DNA of 64,000 bases from JACVRW01 sp963808545 (GCA_963808545.1 CAWEGB010000006.1:62001-126000); one strand, 5' to 3'; shown: positions 26,405 through 34,713, counted from the stretch's first letter. A program made the numbers and translations. Notes: generated by a model from the sequence alone, not told the origin.

Positions 26405-26764
26405 GTGGCGGACGTGACTAGGAGCCCCACGGACAACGAACTCGTCAAGGTCGCCTACGCCAACGACGAGCCCGAGGCCGCGCTCGTGCAGGGCCTGCTA
26501 CAGAATGCCGGGGTGGGCTCGGTCATCCGTCGCGCGCCGGGCTTCGACGTGCCGGATTTCATTGCCGCCGGACCGCGGGACGTGCTGGTGGCTGCGGCGG
26601 ACGTCCCCGTCGCACGAGACGTTCTGCGTGAGGTTGACCCGAGCGAGCCCGAGCCGCCGTCGCGTTCCGGCGACGACCGGCCGCGGCGGGTGCGTGCCGC
26701 GCTGCTGCTCGCCGTAGCACTCGTCGTGATCGTCGTCTGCGTCGCCGCCGACGTGCTCCCCTGA
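26405..26764 (+). CDS. DUF2007-like putative signal-transducing protein with C-terminal membrane helix
   Basis: A 119-aa protein with GTG start. Residues 12-70 (LVKVAYANDEPEAALVQGLLQNAGV, FDVPDFIAAGPRDVLVAAADV) follow the DUF2007 pattern of a small ferredoxin-like fold. After a charged Pro/Ser linker a single hydrophobic segment (residues ~97-117, ALLLAVALVVIVVCVAADV) would anchor it with the domain in the cytoplasm. It precedes wrbA by 9 bases. Role unknown. Confidence 0.8.
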   Translation: MADVTRSPTDNELVKVAYANDEPEAALVQGLLQNAGVGSVIRRAPGFDVPDFIAAGPRDVLVAAADVPVARDVLREVDPSEPEPPSRSGDDRPRRVRAALLLAVALVVIVVCVAADVLP

Positions 26765-26773
26765 GGATGCGTT

Positions 26774-27445
26774 GTGAGCGGGCGAGTCGCGGTCATCTAC
26801 TACAGCGCAAGCGGGAACGTGCATGCGCTGGCGCAGGCGGTGGCCGACGGCGCCGAGCAGGCGGGCGCCGAGGTCCGCCGCCGCCACGTCGAGGAGCTCG
26901 CCTCTGAGCTCGTCATCTCACAGAACCAGTACTGGGGCCGACACCGCTCGATCGTCTCCGACGAGCCGGTCGCGACCCTGGACGACCTCGAGTGGGCCGA
27001 CGGGGTCGCGTTCGGAACGCCGACCCGTTTCGGCAACGTCGCCGCACAGCTCAAGCAGTTCATCGACCAGGCCGGCGACCTCTGGCAGCAAGGCAGGCTG
27101 GCCGACAAGGTGGCGACCACGTTCACCTCGTCGCAGACCCCCCACGGCGGGCAGGAGTCAACCATCCTCGCGCTCAACACGACCCTCTACCACTGGGGGA
27201 TGCTGATCGTGCCGCTCGGCTACACGGTCAGCGAGGTCTTCGCAGCCGGCGGCAACCCGTACGGCACGTCCTACACCTCGGGCCACCGCGTCACCGGCCC
27301 GGACGAGAGTGCGCTCGCTGTGGCGCGCTATCAGGGCCAGCGGCTTGCCCGCTACGCAACCGTGATCGCCGACGCGCGTACGCGAGGAGCCTTCGCCGTA
27401 CAAAGACCCAGCCCGGAAACCTTCCGCGGCGCGACGCTGACATGA
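26774..27445 (+). CDS. wrbA: WrbA-like NAD(P)H:quinone oxidoreductase (flavodoxin fold)
   Basis: A 223-aa FMN protein. IYYSASGNVHALAQAVADG is the phosphate-binding loop, FGTPTRFGNVAAQLKQFID binds FMN, and FTSSQTPHGGQESTILALNTTLYHWGM is characteristic of WrbA. Expected reaction: two-electron reduction of quinones, protecting against redox cycling. GTG start. The stop overlaps the ATG of the thioredoxin-like gene by 4 bases, so the two are coupled. Confidence 0.9.
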   Translation: MSGRVAVIYYSASGNVHALAQAVADGAEQAGAEVRRRHVEELASELVISQNQYWGRHRSIVSDEPVATLDDLEWADGVAFGTPTRFGNVAAQLKQFIDQAGDLWQQGRLADKVATTFTSSQTPHGGQESTILALNTTLYHWGMLIVPLGYTVSEVFAAGGNPYGTSYTSGHRVTGPDESALAVARYQGQRLARYATVIADARTRGAFAVQRPSPETFRGATLT

Positions 27446-28347
27446 CGAGCCGGCTCCCGTCTCTCGCCGGCGCGACCGAGTGGCTCAACTCCGAGCCGCT
27501 GACGTCAACCGACCTGCATGGACGCGTCGTCATGATCGACTTCGGCACGTACACCTGTATCAACTGGCTCCGGACGCTCCCGCACATCCGCGCGTGGGCG
27601 GAGAAGTACCGGGAGCCTGGGCTGGTCGTCGTCGGCATCCAGACGCCCGAGTTCGAGTTCGAGCAGAACCTCGACAGCGTGCGCCGCGAAGTGAATGGCA
27701 GAGGCATCGACTGGCCGGTCGCCGTCGACAACCACTACGAGATCTGGCAGGCGTTCAGCAACAACTACTGGCCCGCTCTGTACTTCAGCGACCGTGAAGG
27801 AGTCATTCGCCACCACCACTTCGGCGAAGGGCAGTACGAGCAGTCCGAGCGAGTCCTCCAGCAGCTGCTGGACCTCGCGCCGCAGGACCTGGTGACCGTC
27901 GAGGGCGAGGGCGACGAAGCCATGGCTGACTGGGCGCGCCTGAACAGTCCGGAGACCTACCTGGGCTACGAGCGCACCGACAACTTCGCCTCACCCGACC
28001 GCCTGGACCTCAACCAGTGGGCGCTCTCCGGCGACTGGACGACGGAGCGAGAGCGCGTCAGCCTGAACGCGGCCGGCGGGCGAATCTTCTTCCGCTTCCA
28101 GGCGCGCGACGTCCACCTCGTGCTGCGACGTACGGGGCAGGGTGAACCGGTTCCCTTCGGCGTTCTGCTCGACGGCGAGGGGCCCGGCGCCGCCCATGGA
28201 GTCGACGTCGACGCCGATGGCAACGGCCACCTCGACGAGGATCGCCTCTACCAACTCGTCCGCCAGCCCGGGCACGTGGAGGAGCGCACGTTCGAGATCA
28301 CGTTCCATGCGGGCGGCGTCGAGGCGTATGTCTTCACCTTCGGCTAG
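27442..28347 (+). CDS. Thioredoxin-like protein of the DipZ C-terminal type, resolving Cys replaced by Trp
   Basis: A 301-aa protein without signal peptide. The first ~150 residues form a TlpA/redoxin-like domain: DLHGRVVMIDFGTYTCINWLR. In DipZ-type relatives the motif is TCINC, so Trp occupies the second Cys. Residues ~165-301 make a beta-rich domain (DRLDLNQWALSGDWT, VHLVLRR, VPFGVLLDG) as in DipZ C-terminal regions. Coupled to wrbA. It could be a one-Cys thiol enzyme or a redox sensor. The N-terminal membrane domain of DipZ is missing here. Confidence 0.87.
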   Translation: MTSRLPSLAGATEWLNSEPLTSTDLHGRVVMIDFGTYTCINWLRTLPHIRAWAEKYREPGLVVVGIQTPEFEFEQNLDSVRREVNGRGIDWPVAVDNHYEIWQAFSNNYWPALYFSDREGVIRHHHFGEGQYEQSERVLQQLLDLAPQDLVTVEGEGDEAMADWARLNSPETYLGYERTDNFASPDRLDLNQWALSGDWTTERERVSLNAAGGRIFFRFQARDVHLVLRRTGQGEPVPFGVLLDGEGPGAAHGVDVDADGNGHLDEDRLYQLVRQPGHVEERTFEITFHAGGVEAYVFTFG

Positions 28348-28402
28348 AGAGCCGTAGCGGAGTCCCGCCGCCACGAGCTCCCTCGGCAAGTCCTGGGTTC
28401 CC

Positions 28403-28597
28403 TCAGCGACCTCCCAGGACACCCTCCATGTAGACGCCGGCGACCTCGGAGGCCTGCGTCGAGTCGCTTCCTTCGAGGCGGGCGTTCAGATAGGCGGCGT
28501 ACCAGTCCCACCAGTTGTGCTCCGGGGCGCTCTTCTCGTAGGGGTCGTGGTGCTCGGCGGTCTCATGGAGCAGGTCCGCCAGGGTGGCAACATCCAT
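28403..28597 (-). CDS. Small acidic hypothetical protein
   Basis: A 64-aa protein (MDVATLADLLHETAEHHDPYE, then HNWWDWYAAYLNARLEGS). AAGGAGGATTAACC precedes the ATG at 28597; the frame extends upstream but only as a shadow of the VOC gene. The Trp-Trp-Asp-Trp-Tyr cluster resembles a small family seen in actinobacteria, often beside VOC or epimerase-like genes; function unknown. It is 19 bases after the VOC gene stop, so probably co-transcribed. Confidence 0.75.
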   Translation of the reverse strand: MDVATLADLLHETAEHHDPYEKSAPEHNWWDWYAAYLNARLEGSDSTQASEVAGVYMEGVLGGR

Positions 28598-28616
28598 GGT
28601 TAATCCTCCTTGTCGT

Positions 28617-29069
28617 TCAGCGGCCGGGGAGGCGTGTCTTGATCTCCTGCAGCAGCCAGCCGTTGCCATCCGGATCGCTGAACGAGGCGAATGAGCCGTA
28701 GCTGGCACGGTCGGGGGCCGGGCCGTCCGCGCGCCCTTCGGTCCCGGCGTGGTGGAACACCCCGCCGGTGTCGTGGAAGATCTCCCCTACGTCGACGCCG
28801 CGGCTGTCAAGCTCGTTTCGCGCCGCGTCGATGTCAGACACGGTCAGCTGCAGGTCCTGAGTCGAGCCCGGCACACCCGTCGTGACGTTCTCGCCGAAAA
28901 TGATCGAGCACGCCGAGCCGGGGGGTGTGAACTGGACCACCCGCAGCTCGTCGGTCGAAAAGTCGGCATCCTCTCGCCAGCCCAAGCCGCCATAGAAAGC
29001 CTTGGCCCGGTCGACGTCCGACACGGGCACCACCACAACCTCGAGCTTCATCTCCACGGTGTCGGCCAA
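28617..29069 (-). CDS. Single-domain VOC protein (glyoxalase/bleomycin-resistance fold)
   Basis: A 150-aa VOC protein: EVVVVPVSDVDRAKAFYGGLGW, VQFTPPGSACSIIFGENV, and a last strand FSDPDGNGWLLQEIKTRL with Glu as a metal-ligand candidate. TTG at 29069 is favoured because TAGGAGG lies 6 bases before it. It is followed by the 64-aa gene. Substrate unknown. Confidence 0.87.
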   Translation of the reverse strand: MADTVEMKLEVVVVPVSDVDRAKAFYGGLGWREDADFSTDELRVVQFTPPGSACSIIFGENVTTGVPGSTQDLQLTVSDIDAARNELDSRGVDVGEIFHDTGGVFHHAGTEGRADGPAPDRASYGSFASFSDPDGNGWLLQEIKTRLPGR

Positions 29070-29079
29070 TCTATGCCTC

Positions 29080-30462
29080 CTACTTGGTTGTTGACGCGGT
29101 CGACAGCTGCCGGTTCATGGTCTGGGTCTCGAGATCGCTCAGCGTGGACAGGAAGGCCTCCGAGAAGCTCGGGAACGGCTGGATCACGTCGACCAGCACC
29201 GAGAGCGGCACGCGCGCCCGGATGGCAACCGTGGCCTGCTGCAGCCACTCGCCCGCCTCCGGTCCCAGCGCGTAGGCCCCGGTGAGCCGCAGGCCGTCCG
29301 AGAGGAGCGTCATGAAGCCCGGCCGCTCCGCGTACGCACGCGTGTAGGTAGAGGTGCGCGGCACCTCCGAAAGCGGGACCGTCGCGGAGAGCACTCCTTC
29401 GGGCTCGCCCACGGCTGCCGCCTGTGGATCGGTGAAGACCACTCTCGGTACGGCGTCATAGTTTGCGGTCCGGTCGCGTCCGAGGATGTTGTCGGCGGCC
29501 ACGCGGCCCTGGTACTTGCCCATGTAGGTGAGCGGCCAGACGCCGGTTGCGTCGCCGATCGCCCAAACGCCGTCAGTCACGCGCATCCGCTCGTCGACCG
29601 GAACACCCTGCCGGCTCGGCTCAACGCCGACGGTGTCGAGACCGATGTCATCGGCACGCGCTCGCCTACCGGTCGCCACGAGCAGGCGCTCCCCACGCAG
29701 CTCAACGCCTCCTGCGAACTCGACGACGTACTCGTCGCCCTCGCGGCGGACACGGCTGGCGTGCTCTCCCAGGTGGAGATCGATCCCGTCGGCCGCGAGG
29801 GCGGTGCCCAGCGTGTCGCCCAGCGGCTTCGGTTCGCGCGGGAGCACGTGGTCCATGCCTTCGACGAGAGCCACCGAGGCACCAAGGCGCCCCACCGCCT
29901 GCGCCATCTCGACCCCCACCGGACCGCCGCCCAGCACGAGCAGTCGCCGCGGCACCTCCGTCAGCGCCGTTACCTCTCGGTTCGTCCAGACGCCCTCGAG
30001 CTCATCCAGGCCGGGAACGGGCGGGAACACCGGGTCCGACCCGGATGCGATCACGACATGGGATGTCCGGAACGCCTCACCGTCCACCTCGACCTTGCCC
30101 GGGCCCGCCAGACGCCCCGTCCCGCGAAGCACCACGATTCCCTTTCCCTCGAGGTAGGCGGCCTTCCCCCCGTCCTCGTAGTCGGCCACCATGAAGTCGC
30201 GCCACTCGAAGGCACCCTCAGGGCGAACACCTCCGCTCACGGCCTCGCGGGCGCCCGGTGCCTCTCGCGCTGCCTGGAGCGCCTCGCCGGGCCGCAGCAA
30301 CGTCTTCGACGGGATGCAGGCCCAGTAGTCGCACTCGCCCCCGACCAGCTCGCGCTCGACGATCGCCACCCGAAGGCCGGCGTCCGCGAGACGCCCCGCA
30401 CAGTGCTCCCCCGCCGGACCGGCGCCGACGACGATGACATCGAACTCGCGGCTACTGTCCAT
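29080..30462 (-). CDS. Pyridine nucleotide-disulfide oxidoreductase (lipoamide dehydrogenase-like) without the catalytic His
   Basis: A 460-aa flavoprotein. FAD motif VIVVGAGPAGEHCAGRLA at the start, redox-active CDYWACIPSK (Cys-x4-Cys), NAD(P) motif LLVLGGGPVGVEMAQAVG, and second FAD motif VWAIGDATG. In lipoamide dehydrogenase and glutathione reductase the C-terminal dimer region carries His-x-His-Pro...Glu; here IQPFPSFSEAF has Phe at the catalytic His site with Glu retained. The true substrate is therefore unlikely to be lipoamide. Start at 30462 follows GAGGTGG. Confidence 0.87.
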   Translation of the reverse strand: MDSSREFDVIVVGAGPAGEHCAGRLADAGLRVAIVERELVGGECDYWACIPSKTLLRPGEALQAAREAPGAREAVSGGVRPEGAFEWRDFMVADYEDGGKAAYLEGKGIVVLRGTGRLAGPGKVEVDGEAFRTSHVVIASGSDPVFPPVPGLDELEGVWTNREVTALTEVPRRLLVLGGGPVGVEMAQAVGRLGASVALVEGMDHVLPREPKPLGDTLGTALAADGIDLHLGEHASRVRREGDEYVVEFAGGVELRGERLLVATGRRARADDIGLDTVGVEPSRQGVPVDERMRVTDGVWAIGDATGVWPLTYMGKYQGRVAADNILGRDRTANYDAVPRVVFTDPQAAAVGEPEGVLSATVPLSEVPRTSTYTRAYAERPGFMTLLSDGLRLTGAYALGPEAGEWLQQATVAIRARVPLSVLVDVIQPFPSFSEAFLSTLSDLETQTMNRQLSTASTTK

Positions 30463-30512
30463 CGCCACCTCTCGTCCGGGCCCCTTGAGCGCGAAGGTAT
30501 ACCGCAATCAGC

Positions 30513-30549
30513 CTAACTCGAACCTAAGGGAGGATTCGGTTCAGATTAG
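30513..30549. promoter_or_regulatory. Interrupted dyad in divergent promoter region
   Basis: Arms CTAA-NNN-GAACC (30513-30524) and GGTTC-NNN-TTAG (30538-30549) are inverted copies with a 3-base variable block in each and a 13-bp spacer. The element sits between the flavoprotein gene (minus, start 30462) and the NTF2-like gene (plus, start 30590), about 40-50 bp from each start. It looks like an operator for a dimeric regulator; the regulator is not known. Confidence 0.5.
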
Positions 30550-30589
30550 GCACACAAGGGCCACTCGCTGGGTGTGAGACGCTTTTCGA

Positions 30590-31420
30590 ATGCCTTGGAT
30601 ACCCGAGCTCTTCTCCGCGGGGACGCTCCAGCAGTTGGAGGAGAAGATGCGGCGCGAGGAGCTCGCAACGGTGCCTTACTTCGATGGCTTGATGGCCGAG
30701 GAGCCCGATGCGTTGATCGAGTCGTTCGCCGGCGAGCCTGAACTGCACGATCCCGAACGGGGACGCATTAGGGGGACGCGGGCGTTCAGGGCGTACGCCG
30801 CATGGATGAACGGAATGCTCAACCGGCAGAACGTCTCTGTCGAGAATGTCAGTCAGGTCTCGACCGAACGAGGGGGTTTCGGAGAGGCGGTTCTCCACGT
30901 CCACGGTGAGCGCGGTCAGGTTGCGCTGCCGGTTGCGATAGTCGCCGAGAAGCGCGACGACGGACGGATCATCGAGCTGCGGCTCTACTCGAGCAGCTGG
31001 CCACTGACGGGCCGCCATGCGCATCGCTCGCCGCTGCTGCAGGGCGATCCGGAGCTCCAAACGCCAGACGTGGTGGCCGAGTACCAGCGGGCGCTTTCGG
31101 CCGGCGACGTCGACGCAATTCTCGCGACATTCGAACGGGACGGCTACGCACGGGAGCCGGCCGGCGCGGAGTACACCCACAGAGGTCGCGACGGCCTGCG
31201 CGCCTTCTACGAACTGCTGTTCTCGAACGACGGCGGCATCCCCCTGGAACACTGCACACTCGCCGACGACGGGCACGCGTGCGCGCTCGAATACAACGTC
31301 GTGCGGTGGGGCAAGACAGAGCTGAGACCAGAGGCGGGAGTCGCCGTCTACGTTCGGGGTCAGAGCGGCAAGCTTGCCGCCGCCCGGATCTACGACGATT
31401 GCGAGCCGCCGCTCGGCTAG
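30590..31420 (+). CDS. Tandem NTF2/SnoaL-like domain protein
   Basis: A 276-aa protein with two NTF2-like halves: residues ~20-140 (DGLMAEEPDALIESFAGEPEL ... VENVSQV) and ~160-270 (DVVAEYQRALSAGDVDAILATF ... GLRAFYELLFSNDGG ... AVYVRGQSGKLAAARIYDD). The second half has the common helix-loop pattern of SnoaL proteins. Role and ligand unknown. The stop overlaps the convergent SDR stop by 4 bases. Confidence 0.83.
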   Translation: MPWIPELFSAGTLQQLEEKMRREELATVPYFDGLMAEEPDALIESFAGEPELHDPERGRIRGTRAFRAYAAWMNGMLNRQNVSVENVSQVSTERGGFGEAVLHVHGERGQVALPVAIVAEKRDDGRIIELRLYSSSWPLTGRHAHRSPLLQGDPELQTPDVVAEYQRALSAGDVDAILATFERDGYAREPAGAEYTHRGRDGLRAFYELLFSNDGGIPLEHCTLADDGHACALEYNVVRWGKTELRPEAGVAVYVRGQSGKLAAARIYDDCEPPLG

Positions 31421-32139
31421 TGGAGCTGCTGGCCGCCGTCGATGTCGTACGTCGCGCCGGTCAGCGCGGTGTTGGCCATCAGGTGCACGGCCAGCGCGGC
31501 GACGTCGTCCGGTCCGACAACGCGACCGATCGGCAGCTTCGCGCGAAGCTGTTCGCGCCGCTCCTCGAGCTGATCGCCGAGGAGCGACGCCGACAGCGGC
31601 GTGTCCACGAAGCCGGCGGCGATTAGGTTGACGCGCACCGGTGCGATCTCGAGCGCCAGGCTGGCGGTCAAAGCGGGGAGCGCCGCGGTCCCTGCCGAGA
31701 TGATCGAGCCGGCGCTGGGCCGGCGCCCCCCGGTGCCGCCCATGAACAGAAGCGTGCCCCCCGGGCGCACCTTGGGACCGGCGTAGCGGGCGACGCCGAG
31801 CATGAGCATGGGATGCGCCGCGAGCGCGCGGCGCGCCTTATCGAAGTCCATCTCGGCCAAAGGTGCGTAGTAGGGACCACCGGCTGTCGCCATCACGTGG
31901 TCGACGGGTCCCTCGAGTCCCGTGAAGAAGGCCTCCAAGGCCGCAGAGTCGTCTGCGTCGAACGTGGCAGTGCTCCGCGCGCCCACCTCCGCTGCGGCCT
32001 TCGCAAGCCTGTCAGGATTACGCGCGGTCAGGATCACATCGGCACCCTCGGCCCGAGCACGTCTCGCCGTCTCCAGGCCGATGCCCGCGCTGCCGCCGAT
32101 CACGACCACGGTTTGCCCGAGCAGTTCAGGATCGGTCAT
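31417..32139 (-). CDS. SDR-fold protein without the Tyr-x3-Lys dyad
   Basis: A 240-aa Rossmann protein. TVVVIGGSAGIGLETARRA is the NAD(P)-binding TGxxxGxG variant. The usual active Tyr-x3-Lys region reads SIISAGTAALPALTAS, with Ile and Thr in place of Tyr and Lys. VNLIAAGFVDTPLS and the end YDIDGGQQL match SDRs. It may be a non-catalytic binding protein or use other residues. Confidence 0.85.
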   Translation of the reverse strand: MTDPELLGQTVVVIGGSAGIGLETARRARAEGADVILTARNPDRLAKAAAEVGARSTATFDADDSAALEAFFTGLEGPVDHVMATAGGPYYAPLAEMDFDKARRALAAHPMLMLGVARYAGPKVRPGGTLLFMGGTGGRRPSAGSIISAGTAALPALTASLALEIAPVRVNLIAAGFVDTPLSASLLGDQLEERREQLRAKLPIGRVVGPDDVAALAVHLMANTALTGATYDIDGGQQLH

Positions 32140-32205
32140 CGTCGCTCCCCCTTCAGCGGCCTCTCGTTGAGGCCTCTGGGATCCGCTTTGCGGGGCTTCT
32201 TCCTA

Positions 32206-32277
32206 TGGGCGCGGCTGGTTTCGAACCAGCGACCTCTCGCGTGTGAAGCGAGCGCTCTCCCACTGAGCTACGCGCCC
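32206..32277 (-). tRNA. tRNA-Val (CAC)
   Basis: A 72-nt cloverleaf: acceptor GGGCGCG/CGCGCCC, D stem GCUC/GAGC, anticodon stem CUCGC/GCGAG with loop UUCACAC giving anticodon CAC, T stem GCUGG/CCAGC with loop UUCGAAA, and discriminator A. CCA is not encoded. It reads GUG, an abundant Val codon in this GC-rich genome. Confidence 0.97.
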
Positions 32278-32311
32278 GGGAGAGGGGAGCAGTCTAGCTC
32301 CGGGTCGCGGG

Positions 32312-33094
32312 GTGGCGATACTGCCGTTCATCGAGGTCAGGCGGTATCCCTACGGTGAGCGGCGCGACCAGTTCGGCGAGTTGAGCCTTCCGGAGCGGGC
32401 GAGTCCGTTCCCGGTCGTGATCCTCATCCACGGGGGCTTCTGGCGGGCCCGCTACACCCTGCGGTTGGAGGACGGGCTCGTCGCGGACCTGACGGGCCGC
32501 GGCTTCGCCGTCTGGAACCTCGAGTACCGCCGCCTGGGCCTTCGCAGCCGCGGCGGCTGGCCGGCCACGTTCGAGGACGTGGCCGCGGGCATCGACCGGC
32601 TCGGGCGGCTCGACGAGCCGCTCGACACTTCGCGGATCTTCGCCGTGGGCCACTCCGCGGGCGGCCATCTTGCCTTCTGGGCCGCCGCGCGTCGCGGGCT
32701 TCCCGCGGACGCGCCCGGAGCCGAGCCCGCCATTCGACTGGCCGGAGCGGTGGCCCAGGCCGGCGTGGTCGACCTGCGCGAGGCGGACCGGCTCGGCCTG
32801 TCGCGCGGGGCGGTCCGCACGCTGATGGGCGGCCCGCCGGGCAAGCTGCCCCAGCGCTACGACACGGCGTCGCCGATCGAGCGCCTGCCGCTCGCCGTGT
32901 CCCAGCTCCTGGTCCACGGCGAGGCCGACGACGTCGTGCCGGTTCAGATCGCCCGCCGATACCACGAGCGCGCGCGCGAGGCCGGCGACCCGTGCGAGCT
33001 CGTCAGTCTGCCGGGAGCGGGACACATGGAGCACCTCGACCCGGGCTCCGGCGCCTGGCACGCGGTGATCCGCTGGCTCGAGGACCAGACATGA
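32312..33094 (+). CDS. Alpha/beta hydrolase, kynurenine formamidase-like
   Basis: A 260-aa hydrolase. PVVILIHGGFWRARYTL has the HGGxW oxyanion motif of the kynurenine formamidase/esterase group, VGHSAGGHLA the nucleophile Ser, LLVHGEADDVVPV the acid, and GAGHMEHL the His. Its TGA overlaps the kynureninase ATG, so it is probably the N-formylkynurenine hydrolase feeding that enzyme. GTG start at 32312. The plain alternative is a general carboxylesterase. Confidence 0.87.
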   Translation: MAILPFIEVRRYPYGERRDQFGELSLPERASPFPVVILIHGGFWRARYTLRLEDGLVADLTGRGFAVWNLEYRRLGLRSRGGWPATFEDVAAGIDRLGRLDEPLDTSRIFAVGHSAGGHLAFWAAARRGLPADAPGAEPAIRLAGAVAQAGVVDLREADRLGLSRGAVRTLMGGPPGKLPQRYDTASPIERLPLAVSQLLVHGEADDVVPVQIARRYHERAREAGDPCELVSLPGAGHMEHLDPGSGAWHAVIRWLEDQT

Positions 33095-34320
33095 CGAGTC
33101 TCGGGCACGCCGAGCGGCTCGACGCGGAGGATCCGTTGGCCGGCTTCCGTGACCGCTTCGTGCTCGGCGACCCGGACACCATCTATCTCGACGGGAATTC
33201 GCTCGGCCGCCTGCCGCTGGCCACCCGGCAGCGGCTGGCCGACCTGACCGCGCAGTGGGGGTCCGAGCTGGTGAGCGCCTGGGAGGATTGGATCGACCTA
33301 CCGCTCCGGGTGGGGGACCTGATCGGCCGTGCCGTGATCGGCGCGCAGCCGGGCGAGACGATCGTCTCGGACTCCACCACGATCAACCTCTACAAGCTGG
33401 CCGGAGCGCTCCTCGCCACCCGACCGGGGGCGATCCTCGTGCCTCGCGACGAGTTCCCCACCGACCGCTACGTGCTCGACGGCCTGGCCGCCGCCCACGG
33501 CCGCAGCCTGCATCAGTTCGAGAGCGACCCGATCGAGGGTCCGCTGGCCGGCGACGTGGAGCGAGCCCGCGCCCAGGCCGGCGAGGTGGCGCTTGTCTGC
33601 CTCTCGCACGTGCATTACCGCTCCGGGGCGCTGGCCGACACGCCGGCCATCGAGGCGGCCGCAGGCGCGCCGGTGATCTGGGACCTCAGTCATTCCGGCG
33701 GGGTGGTCACGCCGGAGGGCATCGGGCTGGCCGTGGGCTGCACCTACAAGTACCTGAACGCCGGTCCCGGCGCGCCCGCCTACCTTCACGTGCGCGAGGA
33801 TCTCCAGGGCGTCCTTAGAACGCCGATTCAGGGCTGGTTCGGCCAGCGTGAGCAGTTCGACATGCAGCGCTCGTTCGACCCCCAGCCGGGCCTGGGCGCC
33901 TTTCTCGCCGGCACGCCGAACGTCCCCGCGCTGACGGCGATCGAGGAGGGAGCCCTCCTCGTGGAGGAGGCAGGCATCGAACGCCTGACGGCCAAGGCGC
34001 AACGGCTCACGGCCTACCTGGTCGAGCTGCACGACGAGTGGCTGGCGCCGCTCGGCTTCGAGCTCGGCAGCCCCCGCGCGGCGGACCGGCGCGGCGCCCA
34101 CGTGAGCCTGCGCCACCCGGACGCGTGGGCGCTGTGCCGCGCGCTGATCGAGATTGAGCGAGTGATCCCGGACTACCGCGGCCCGGACTCGCTTCGCCTC
34201 GGCCTGCCGCCTCTCTACACCCGCTTCGTGGACGTGCACGACGCGCTCGACAGGCTGCGCTCGCTGGCCGAGAGCGGGCGCCACCGCGAGATCGACAGCA
34301 CGCGGCGGCGCGTGACCTGA
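33091..34320 (+). CDS. kynU: Kynureninase
   Basis: A 409-aa PLP enzyme cleaving kynurenine to anthranilate and alanine (or 3-hydroxykynurenine to 3-hydroxyanthranilate). IYLDGNSLGRLP near the start, TTINLYKLAGALLA, VIWDLSHSGGV (Asp near the PLP pyridine), and CTYKYLNAGPGAPAY with the Schiff-base Lys are family hallmarks; length is usual. The coupled formamidase-like gene supplies the substrate. No tryptophan dioxygenase gene lies in the window. Confidence 0.93.
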   Translation: MTSLGHAERLDAEDPLAGFRDRFVLGDPDTIYLDGNSLGRLPLATRQRLADLTAQWGSELVSAWEDWIDLPLRVGDLIGRAVIGAQPGETIVSDSTTINLYKLAGALLATRPGAILVPRDEFPTDRYVLDGLAAAHGRSLHQFESDPIEGPLAGDVERARAQAGEVALVCLSHVHYRSGALADTPAIEAAAGAPVIWDLSHSGGVVTPEGIGLAVGCTYKYLNAGPGAPAYLHVREDLQGVLRTPIQGWFGQREQFDMQRSFDPQPGLGAFLAGTPNVPALTAIEEGALLVEEAGIERLTAKAQRLTAYLVELHDEWLAPLGFELGSPRAADRRGAHVSLRHPDAWALCRALIEIERVIPDYRGPDSLRLGLPPLYTRFVDVHDALDRLRSLAESGRHREIDSTRRRVT

Positions 34321-34326
34321 GCGCCT

Positions 34327-34713
34327 CTAGAGAGCGACGATCGCGTCGATCTCAACGTCGGCGCCCTTGGGCAGCGCCGCCACGGCGACGGCCACGCGGG
34401 CCGGCGGATCGTCACCTTCGAAGAACTGCGCGTAGACCTCGTTCACCCGCGCGAAGTCGCCCATGTCGGTGAGGTAGACGGTCAGCCGCACGGCCTGGCG
34501 AAGCGAGGCGCCGGCCGCGTCGCAGACGGCGGTGAGGTTCTCGAGGCAGCGCTGCGCCTGGCCATCCACGTCAGTCTTCACAATCTCGCCCGTGGACGGG
34601 TCGAGCGGAATCTGACCGGAGCAGAACAGCAGCGAGCCGGTGCGGATCGCCTGGCTGTAGGGACCGATCGCTGCCGGGGCGGCGTCGGTGGAGACCGGCA
34701 TGCGCAGAGCCAT
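34327..34713 (-). CDS. ridA: RidA family enamine/imine deaminase
   Basis: A 128-aa protein. IGPYSQAI, FCSGQIPLDPSTG, LRQAVRLTVYLTDMGDF, and PPARVAVAVAALPKGADVEIDAIV match RidA/YjgF, including the Arg in PARV that binds the imine carboxylate. It hydrolyses reactive enamines from PLP enzymes such as dehydratases. It converges with kynU with 6 bases between stops. Confidence 0.93.
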   Translation of the reverse strand: MALRMPVSTDAAPAAIGPYSQAIRTGSLLFCSGQIPLDPSTGEIVKTDVDGQAQRCLENLTAVCDAAGASLRQAVRLTVYLTDMGDFARVNEVYAQFFEGDDPPARVAVAVAALPKGADVEIDAIVAL

